From Kiloniellaceae bacterium (lineage in GTDB: Bacteria > Pseudomonadota > Alphaproteobacteria > Kiloniellales > J153): a stretch of 45,883 nt of DNA. Position numbers and translations under genes: made by a program. The notes under the pieces are model-generated. The model was given only the letters and a program-made list of their open reading frames with translations. It was not told where the DNA came from and searched no databases. The DNA is taken from positions 1 through 45,883 of the forward strand of contig JAJFGI010000015.1 of the NCBI GenBank assembly GCA_021776215.1. Reading direction: 5' to 3'. Shown here in pieces: positions 37,493 to 45,883 of this stretch. The number at the start of each line of letters is the position of its first letter. Position 1 is the first letter of the stretch.

Positions 37493-39924
37493 GCGACGCG
37501 CGTGCAATCCTGATGCAGACACGAGACGGCCGGCGGCCGTCGCGAGAGGAGGCGCTTGCGTTGGCCGGGTTCGATGATCTCGGCGCCCTCATGGAGGTGG
37601 CCGAGGATCTGACGCTGCGCGGGTTCGGCCGCGATGTCAGCTACTCGCGCAAGGTTTTCGTGCCGCTGACGCAACTCTGCCGCGATGTCTGCCATTACTG
37701 CACCTTCGCGCAACCGCCCCGGAATTCGGCCAAGCCGTTCCTAACGCCCGACGAGGTCTTGGCCATCGCTCGCGCCGGTGCCGCCGCCGGCTGCAAGGAG
37801 ATTCTGTTTACATTGGGCGACAAGCCCGAGCAGCGCTACCGTGTGGCGCGCGAGGCGCTCGCCGAGCTCGGTCACCAGACGACGCTGTCCTACCTAGCGG
37901 CCATGTCGCAACTGGTGCTCGAGGAAACCGGGCTGCTGCCGCATCTCAACCCCGGCCTGATGTCGGAGGCCGAGATGGAGACCCTGCGCCGGGTCTCGGT
38001 TTCCATGGGGATCATGCTCGAATCCTCTGCTGAACGGCTGTGCCGGCGCGGCGGCCCCCATTGGGGTTCTCCCGACAAGAGACCGGCGGCCCGCCTCGAA
38101 ACACTGCGCGCGGCAGGACGGCAAAAAATCCCCTTCACCTCCGGCATCCTGATCGGCATCGGTGAGACGCGCCAAGAGCGCATCGAGTCGCTGCTGGCTT
38201 TGCGCGACGTGCACGACGAGTACCGGCATATTCAAGAGATCATCGTGCAGAACTTCCGCGCCAAGCCGGACACGCGGATGGCGGCGTCCCCGGAACCGAG
38301 CCTGGAGGACCATCTCTGGACCATCGCCGTGGCCCGTATTCTGTTCGGCGCCGACACGACAATTCAGGCGCCGCCGAACTTGCGGCCCGACGCTTGCGCG
38401 GCTTTGATTCGCGCCGGCATCAATGATTGGGGCGGCGTGTCGCCGGTAACCCCAGATCACGTCAACCCCGAAGCGCCCTGGCCGCAGCTTGACGCGCTGG
38501 CCGCGGAAACGGCGGCGGGCGGCCGCATCTTGACGGAGCGCCTGGCGGTTCACCCCGGTTATCTGCGCGATGAGGCGGGGTGGTTGGAGCCGTCCTTGAG
38601 CACGCGCGCGCTGCGCTGGACCGACGGCGGCGGTTACGTACGTACCGACGATTGGTTTGCCGGAACGCGCACCCCTTTGCCGCGAGGCGACGCGGCGGTC
38701 CCGTCGTCGCCGGTCGTGCCTCGGCCGATGCCGGAGGTTCGGCGTTGTCTCGATCATGTCGCGGACGGTCGCGCCCTCTCGGCGGATGAGATCGTGACGC
38801 TGTTCGGCGCGCGCGGCGGCGACTATCAGGCCGTCGTCACGGCAGCCGACCGTCTCCGCCGCGAGGTGGTGGGCGACACGGTCAGCTACGTGGTCAACCG
38901 CAACATAAACTATACCAACGTCTGCCAGTATCGCTGCGCCTTTTGCGCCTTCTCGAAGGGGCGCACCGCGGCGTCTCTGCGCGGCCCGGCCTACGATCTG
39001 GCGGATGACGAGATTGCGCGCCGGGTCGGCGAGGCCTGGGCCCGCGGCGCCACCGAGGTTTGTCTGCAGGGCGGCATCCACCCGCAGTACACGGGGCGCA
39101 CGTATCTGCATGTCCTGGAAGTCGTGAAGGCGGCGGCGCCCGATATGCACGTGCACGCCTTCTCGCCGCTCGAGGTGACCCATGGCGCCCAGACCTTGGG
39201 GTTGTCGCTGCGCGCCTATCTGGCGGAATTGCAGGCGGCGGGACTCGATACCTTGCCGGGCACGGCGGCAGAAGTGCTGGACGACGACGTCCGGAAAATC
39301 ATCTGCCCGGACAAGGTTTCGAGCCAGGAATGGCTCGACGTGATGCGCACGGCGCACGGGCTCGGTCTGCGGACCACCGCGACCATCATGTTCGGCCATG
39401 TCGACGGGCCGGCCCACTGGGCCAACCACCTGCTGCGCGTTCGGGCGCTGCAGGAGGAGACCGGCGGCTTCACCGAATTCGTGCCCCTGCCGTTCGTGCA
39501 CATGGAGGCGCCGCTTTGGCTCAAGGGCAAAGCGCGGTCCGGTCCGACCTACCGCGAGGCCATTCTCATGCACGCGGTCGCCCGGCTGGTTCTGCACCCG
39601 CTGATCGGCAACATCCAGGCCTCGTGGGTCAAGATGGGGCCGGAGGGCGCGGGCGAATGCCTGCGCGCCGGCGCCAACGACCTCGGCGGCGTGCTGATGA
39701 ATGAATCGATCACCCGCGCGGCGGGCGCGGACCACGGGCAGGAGATGAGCCCGGCGCGGCTGGAAGCGCTGATCCGTGCCGCCGGACGCACGCCGCGTCA
39801 GCGGACGACGCTGTATGGAGAAGTCCCGGCGGCACGCTGCGCCGCCGCCTTCGCCGCCGCGCCCGCACAGCCGGTCGTCAACACCCCGTTGCGGCGCGGC
39901 AAGCTGGCGGGTGTTGCCACCTGA
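37489..39924 (+). CDS. fbiC: F0 (7,8-didemethyl-8-hydroxy-5-deazariboflavin) synthase, CofG-CofH fusion
   Basis: Two radical-SAM motifs: CRDVCHYC (CofG half) and CQYRCAFCAF preceded by NRNINYTNV (CofH half). Confidence 0.95.
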   Translation: MSDARAILMQTRDGRRPSREEALALAGFDDLGALMEVAEDLTLRGFGRDVSYSRKVFVPLTQLCRDVCHYCTFAQPPRNSAKPFLTPDEVLAIARAGAAAGCKEILFTLGDKPEQRYRVAREALAELGHQTTLSYLAAMSQLVLEETGLLPHLNPGLMSEAEMETLRRVSVSMGIMLESSAERLCRRGGPHWGSPDKRPAARLETLRAAGRQKIPFTSGILIGIGETRQERIESLLALRDVHDEYRHIQEIIVQNFRAKPDTRMAASPEPSLEDHLWTIAVARILFGADTTIQAPPNLRPDACAALIRAGINDWGGVSPVTPDHVNPEAPWPQLDALAAETAAGGRILTERLAVHPGYLRDEAGWLEPSLSTRALRWTDGGGYVRTDDWFAGTRTPLPRGDAAVPSSPVVPRPMPEVRRCLDHVADGRALSADEIVTLFGARGGDYQAVVTAADRLRREVVGDTVSYVVNRNINYTNVCQYRCAFCAFSKGRTAASLRGPAYDLADDEIARRVGEAWARGATEVCLQGGIHPQYTGRTYLHVLEVVKAAAPDMHVHAFSPLEVTHGAQTLGLSLRAYLAELQAAGLDTLPGTAAEVLDDDVRKIICPDKVSSQEWLDVMRTAHGLGLRTTATIMFGHVDGPAHWANHLLRVRALQEETGGFTEFVPLPFVHMEAPLWLKGKARSGPTYREAILMHAVARLVLHPLIGNIQASWVKMGPEGAGECLRAGANDLGGVLMNESITRAAGADHGQEMSPARLEALIRAAGRTPRQRTTLYGEVPAARCAAAFAAAPAQPVVNTPLRRGKLAGVAT

Positions 39925-39990
39925 GCGGCGCCTAGAGCGGGTGTGCGGCAAATGGCATCGGGATGTGATACGGGCGTGTTCGGTGTGCCA

Positions 39991-40103
39991 TCCTTCGAGA
40001 CGCCGCCTTTGGCGGCTCCTCAGGATGAGGAGATTGAATTTCTTCGATAATTTACACTAACCTCATCCTGAGGAGCGGTGCGAAAGCACCGCGTCTCGAA
40101 GGA
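39991..40103. repeat. Large inverted repeat with two lateral hairpins (cruciform-capable), possible bidirectional terminator
   Basis: Left TCCTTCGAGACGC/CGCCTTTGGCGG/CTCCTCAGGATGAGG; right arm reverse complement TCCTTCGAGACGC/GGTGCTTTCGCACCG/CTCCTCAGGATGAGG; between convergent genes. Confidence 0.85.
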
Positions 40104-40143
40104 GAGGGGATGACGAGTACGATCACACCTCGAACAATACCGC

Positions 40144-41094
40144 CTAGGACGCCTTGAGGCGGGGAATAATCTCTTGCGCGATCGCCTCGACCTGCTCCAT
40201 CTCGTAGCGGTAGGGCACGAAGATGATGCGGTCGATGCCGGTATCGATATGCGCCTGAAGCTGCTCGACGCACTCCTCCGGCGTTCCCATGATGGCGCTG
40301 TCCGGGGTTGATTTGCTCCACTTGGCGAAGTCCCATTCGGTTCTGAGCCATTCGTTCATCGGGCCCTCGACCTTGGCGCGCGGACCGACCACGATGGGAA
40401 GCTGATTGGCGCTGATCAGGGTGGACGGGTCCTTGCCGCCTTCTTCGGCGAAGTTGCAGACCTTGGTCCAATCCGCGGTGAAGGACTCGGCGGTGTAGAA
40501 ATAAGTCAGCCAGCCGTCGCCCTTGAGGGCGGCGCGCTTCAGGACGCGGTCGACGTAGCCGCCGATCAATAGCGGCGGCCGCGGCTTTTGTACAGACTTC
40601 GGAAACATCCGTGCCTGGCGCAGGTTATGCGGCCCGAACTCGCCGGTCACCCAGTCTTCGGTCATCAGCGAATTCAGGATATCCAGATTGAGATCCATGA
40701 TATCGCCGCGCTTGTGGAAGTCGACGCCGACAGCGTCGAACTCGCGCTTGTACCAGCCCGCCGCCATACCGAGCATCAAGCGCCCGTTGGAAATGTGATC
40801 GATGCTGGTCAATTGCTTGGCCAGCGTGACCGGATTGCGCAACGGCAAGACCAGAATGCCCGTGCCCAGTTTGATCGTCTTGGTCGTCGCGGCCACGGCC
40901 GAGAGCAGAGTCAGGGAATCGATGATCGGGAAGCAGGGATCGACGCCAAGTAGGATGTGATCCCATACCCAGAGCGACTCGTACCCCAGTTCCTCGGCGC
41001 GCTGCGCGAATTTGATCAGCTGCTGCGGATCGGGCACATCCGGATAGGCCTGGAAGTTGCGCAATGCAATGCCGAATTCGGTCGTTTTTGCCAT
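40144..41094 (-). CDS. LLM-class (luciferase-like) F420-dependent oxidoreductase
   Basis: FAQRAEELGYESLWVWDHILLG, ISNGRLMLGMAAGWYKREFDAVGVDFHKRGDIMD, PLLIGGYVDRVLKRAALKGDGW. Confidence 0.9.
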   Translation of the reverse strand: MAKTTEFGIALRNFQAYPDVPDPQQLIKFAQRAEELGYESLWVWDHILLGVDPCFPIIDSLTLLSAVAATTKTIKLGTGILVLPLRNPVTLAKQLTSIDHISNGRLMLGMAAGWYKREFDAVGVDFHKRGDIMDLNLDILNSLMTEDWVTGEFGPHNLRQARMFPKSVQKPRPPLLIGGYVDRVLKRAALKGDGWLTYFYTAESFTADWTKVCNFAEEGGKDPSTLISANQLPIVVGPRAKVEGPMNEWLRTEWDFAKWSKSTPDSAIMGTPEECVEQLQAHIDTGIDRIIFVPYRYEMEQVEAIAQEIIPRLKAS

Positions 41095-41119
41095 TTCTGA
41101 TTCCCCTAAACTTTTTTAG

Positions 41120-41887
41120 CTATGCCGTATAGATGCGCTCCGGATCGAGCACCCGCAGCACCGACAGCTCGCGGTCGGTCGGCGGCATCGTTGTTTCAAC
41201 GCCGTTCTCCTTGATGGCGAAGCCGGTGTTGTCACGCACCTGCTGCAACGTGACGCCGGGATGGAGCGCTTCGACCATCATCTCTCGTGTCTGCGGGTCG
41301 AACCCGAGCATCGCCAGGTCGGTGACCACCTTGAACATCCCGCCGGTCGGCAAGCCGGAGTCTGCACGGCTGGTGCCGCCGTCGATGAAGCCGGGGCTGG
41401 TTATGAAATCGACCTTTTCGACGAAGCGGCGTTTCTCGTGCTTCATGGTGACGATCATCTGCGTCAGGCTCGAGATATCGTTGCCGCCACCGGTGCCCGG
41501 CAGGCGGATCTTCGGATTGTCGACGTCGCCGATATAGGAGCTGTTTAAATTGCCGAACTTGTCGATCTGCGCGCCGCCCATGAAACCGACATCGACATAA
41601 CCGCGTTGCAGCAGCAGCAGGACGTCGGTAATCGGCAGCAGCATGTTGGCGCGGCGTGTGCACCGCTGTTCGTTGGTCGATGGGGGAAGCTGTCCCGGCA
41701 CGACGAACGGGCCCAGGACGCCGCCTTCGAAGAGAATCGTCAGCCCCGGAGCGTGCAGGCGCTGGGCCAGTGTCGCAGCTAGCAGGGGCACGCCCACGCC
41801 GGCGAACACGACCTGCCCATCGTGCAGGATGCGGGCGCTCATAACCGCGAGCAACTCAGAGGCGGTGTAATTCTTCCGTTCAGTCAT
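41120..41887 (-). CDS. CoA-transferase subunit beta (GctB/IpdB-like)
   Basis: GVGVPLLAATLAQRLHAPGLTILFEGGVLGP; GYVDVGFMGGAQIDKFGNLNSSYIGD. Confidence 0.9.
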   Translation of the reverse strand: MTERKNYTASELLAVMSARILHDGQVVFAGVGVPLLAATLAQRLHAPGLTILFEGGVLGPFVVPGQLPPSTNEQRCTRRANMLLPITDVLLLLQRGYVDVGFMGGAQIDKFGNLNSSYIGDVDNPKIRLPGTGGGNDISSLTQMIVTMKHEKRRFVEKVDFITSPGFIDGGTSRADSGLPTGGMFKVVTDLAMLGFDPQTREMMVEALHPGVTLQQVRDNTGFAIKENGVETTMPPTDRELSVLRVLDPERIYTA

Positions 41888-42836
41888 TGTAAATGCTCCG
41901 TCCACGGCGGGCCGCATCGAGCATTTCGCCCATGCCCAGGAGGGATAGATAGTCCGCCCAGGTTTTCGGTTCTCGATAGTATCGGTCCAAATAGTCCGTG
42001 ACGCCGGCCACTGGGTCGCGGGTCGTCGCCTTGGCATAGGCGTCGAGATGGGGGAAGAACGGCTCATATAGGCCGTAGCACTCGTGCGGCGCCGAACCGA
42101 ACGGCACCTCGACCACCGCATCCACCGTAAAGAAAGGAATCTTCGTCAGATCGGGCGTTCTGCGGATTTGATCGTTCGAGATGATCCGCTCTGTCGTCAG
42201 GATGACGCGCTTGGCAGCCATGGCAATGTCGATATCCATGAATTGCAGCCCGTCCAGATGGGCGTTGCCGTATTCGTCGGCGCGCGGCACGTGAATCAGG
42301 GCAACGTCCGGATTGAGCGCCGGCAGCAGCAAAAGCTTCTCGCCGGTGAAGGGACAGGTCATGTCCTGGACCGCGTCGCCAATGACGTCGCGCACACCGG
42401 AGCCCAGCATCGAGCGCGTCGGCATGAAGGGCACACCCATGGCGCCGGCGCGATAGCGCAGGCCCATGGACATGTGGCTCCATTCTTCGAACTTTGCCGC
42501 ACCGCTTTCCGTATAGTGACGCATGACCTTGGAAATGCCCCAGACGATGCCTTGGCTGAACCAACTGGTGACGATGTGTTTGCTTACCCCGGACGCATAG
42601 AGGAGATCGCCTTCCGTCGAGACGATGCTGCGCGAAACGGTAAGATCCTTGCGCCCGGCCCGGATCAGGGCCCAGATCATGGCGATCGGCGTCCGCGACA
42701 TGGTGCAGCCGCCCAACGCCACTTGATCGCCATCGTGCACCATCGAGGCCGCCTCCTCGAGCGACATCACCTTCTCGCGCAGGCTGCGGTCACGCGCCGT
42801 CGTTTCCTCGCGCAACTTCTGATAAGGCTTCACCAT
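41880..42836 (-). CDS. CoA-transferase subunit alpha (GctA/IpdA-like)
   Basis: EEAASMVHDGDQVALGGCTMSRTPIAMIWALIRAGRKDLTV; NPDVALIHVPRADEYGNAHLDG. Confidence 0.9.
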   Translation of the reverse strand: MVKPYQKLREETTARDRSLREKVMSLEEAASMVHDGDQVALGGCTMSRTPIAMIWALIRAGRKDLTVSRSIVSTEGDLLYASGVSKHIVTSWFSQGIVWGISKVMRHYTESGAAKFEEWSHMSMGLRYRAGAMGVPFMPTRSMLGSGVRDVIGDAVQDMTCPFTGEKLLLLPALNPDVALIHVPRADEYGNAHLDGLQFMDIDIAMAAKRVILTTERIISNDQIRRTPDLTKIPFFTVDAVVEVPFGSAPHECYGLYEPFFPHLDAYAKATTRDPVAGVTDYLDRYYREPKTWADYLSLLGMGEMLDAARRGRSIYND

Positions 42837-42891
42837 CCCGTCCGGTCTCCCCAACCCGCTGTCCGATTGCCGATGTTCATCCCGGCGGCGC

Positions 42892-44391
<1,500 letters not shown>

Positions 44392-44457
44392 AGGGTCCTC
44401 AAGCTGTAAAAGGCCTCGCGGAGTTCGCCGCGCGACCCGTTATCATACCCGAAAGAT

Positions 44458-44483
44458 CTTATCATTCCAATATTAGTATGATC
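44458..44483 (-). promoter_or_regulatory. Putative operator copy 2: GATCATACTAATATTGGAATGATAAG (minus strand)
   Basis: 20/26 identical to 21755-21780; ends 66 nt before the ATG at 44391, in the same orientation relative to the gene. Confidence 0.6.
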
Positions 44484-44517
44484 TAGGGAAACACCTGCAG
44501 TACGGACCTCCCGAGGG

Positions 44518-45831
44518 TCAATTCATCAAGCCCGGCAGCCACAGCACGATGGCCGGAAACGCGATCATCAGCCCCATGACGAACAGGTTCAGGCCGATGA
44601 AGGGAAGCGCGGCCCGATAGATATCGCCCATGGTCGTGCCCCGCGACGCGATGCCCTTCATGACGAACAGCGACAGACCGAAGGGCGGCGATATGGTGGC
44701 CATCTCCAGGTTCAACATCATGATCGCGCCGAACCATATCGGATCCCATCCCATGGCGCCGACAATCGGCATGAAGATCGGGATCGTGACCAGGATGATC
44801 GACGTCTGCTCGATGAACATGCCGAGAAAGATCACCACGATCTGCATCAATAACAAAACGACGAGGGGGTGAACCGGCAGGCCCGTGGCGAGATTGGTGA
44901 TCGCCGGCGTGACCCCGGAAAAGCTGAGGAGTTGGCTGAAAGCGGCCGAGCTGGTCAGAATGACCAGTACCATGACGGAAAGGGCGGTCGCCGAGCCGAC
45001 CGCCTTCTTGACGATCTCCCAGTTCAACTTCCCATAGACCATCGCGACGACGAAACTGAGCAGGGCCCCCACCGCGGCGGCCTCGGTCGGCGTTGCGATT
45101 CCCCCGAAAATCGTCCCGATCACCAATAAGATGATCGACATCGGCGGCAGCACGTGGACGACGGTATTCTTCAGGCGCTGGGGTATCGCCGTGGGGTCCA
45201 CCGCATAGGGCGGCGCCAGGGACGGCTGCAGGTGGCAGCGAACAACGATGTAGATGATGTAGACGAGGGCCAGCAGAAATCCGGGAATGATGATTCCGAC
45301 GAGCAGCTTGCCCACCGAGAACTTGCCGAAACTGGCCAGGATCACGGCCAAGGCGCTGGGCGGAATCATGATCGCCAGGCTGCCGCTCGCCAGGATCGGT
45401 CCCAGCGACATGGATTTTGCATAGCCCCGGCGCTCCATATCCGGTGCCAAGGTCGACCCCAGCATGGCGACGCTGCCCATGGCGACGCCGGTCAGCGTGG
45501 CGAATAACGCACCGGCCCCGATGGCAAGCACCGCCAGCCTGCCGGCGATGCGCCCCAGCCATTGGTCCAGAACATCGATCATCTTGAAGGCGATGCCGGA
45601 GTGGAACATCACCGTTCCCATCAGAATGAACATGGGAACCGGTACCAAGACGAAGCTGGATACGGAGCTGTCGATGCTCAGGATCAACTGGTGCAGGCCG
45701 ATCGCGCCCCCCCAGAAGACGTAGACCCCGACCAGATTGACCAGCATGAAGGCGAACGCAACGGGCACTCCGATGAGCAGCAGCATGCCCAGGCCGCCGA
45801 AGAAGAAAAGCAGATAGAACCACCACTCCAC
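44518..45831 (-). CDS. TRAP transporter large permease (DctM-like)
   Basis: GSVAMLGSTLAPDMERRGY, IMIPPSALAVILASFGKFSVGKLLVGIIIPG, SPPFGLSLFVMKGI. Confidence 0.93.
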   Translation of the reverse strand: MEWWFYLLFFFGGLGMLLLIGVPVAFAFMLVNLVGVYVFWGGAIGLHQLILSIDSSVSSFVLVPVPMFILMGTVMFHSGIAFKMIDVLDQWLGRIAGRLAVLAIGAGALFATLTGVAMGSVAMLGSTLAPDMERRGYAKSMSLGPILASGSLAIMIPPSALAVILASFGKFSVGKLLVGIIIPGFLLALVYIIYIVVRCHLQPSLAPPYAVDPTAIPQRLKNTVVHVLPPMSIILLVIGTIFGGIATPTEAAAVGALLSFVVAMVYGKLNWEIVKKAVGSATALSVMVLVILTSSAAFSQLLSFSGVTPAITNLATGLPVHPLVVLLLMQIVVIFLGMFIEQTSIILVTIPIFMPIVGAMGWDPIWFGAIMMLNLEMATISPPFGLSLFVMKGIASRGTTMGDIYRAALPFIGLNLFVMGLMIAFPAIVLWLPGLMN

Positions 45832-45883
45832 GGCGCGTCAGTCCTGTCCTGTCGCTGGTGCATGCCTCGGCTCAGCCGGGTCC

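Noticed and set aside
37894-39951. 685-aa minus-strand ORF
   Set aside because: Antisense to the CofG-CofH fusion; low-complexity R/G/A-rich translation without motifs.
44483-45826. 447-aa minus-strand ORF
   Set aside because: Alternative frame of the DctM permease gene; translation is R/G/H-rich with no TM pattern.

Overview
This is a GC-rich proteobacterial chromosomal window, probably alphaproteobacterial by gene content (inference). I see no rRNA, tRNA, CRISPR array or transposase. Left part: a DUF3141 protein cut by the window edge, an ECF sigma factor with a secreted His-rich protein and a cupredoxin, a TRAP transporter, a zone of decayed genes, an ABC-2 exporter, ketone-body genes (bdhA, adc) beside a decayed patatin gene, a DegP/HtrA protease, and an MprF/AcvB lipid module. 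Right part (about 20.7-45.8 kb): an accessory catabolic region. It holds a TauD-like dioxygenase, a Liv-type ABC transporter, a three-subunit molybdenum hydroxylase whose Fe-S subunit is fused to a CoxG-like domain, a GntR regulator, 5-oxoprolinase-like PxpA/B/C, a full set of recognisable F420 core-biosynthesis genes (cofE, cofD, cofC, cofG-cofH fusion) plus a NADPH:F420 reductase, an LLM-type F420 oxidoreductase, a two-subunit CoA-transferase, an unusual PLP fold-type II enzyme and a second TRAP transporter. The most interesting observations are: (1) one short divergent intergenic region apparently drives PxpBC-GntR-Mo-hydroxylase on one side and PxpA-Fno-F420 biosynthesis on the other; (2) a 26-bp motif (20/26 identical) sits at nearly the same distance and in the same orientation upstream of both the ABC-transporter operon and the PLP-enzyme/CoA-transferase/LLM operon, linking them as a regulon; (3) a cruciform-capable repeat shows compensatory lateral hairpins. 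I propose an F420-dependent pathway for degrading a lactam or N-heterocycle. This is inference and needs experimental testing.
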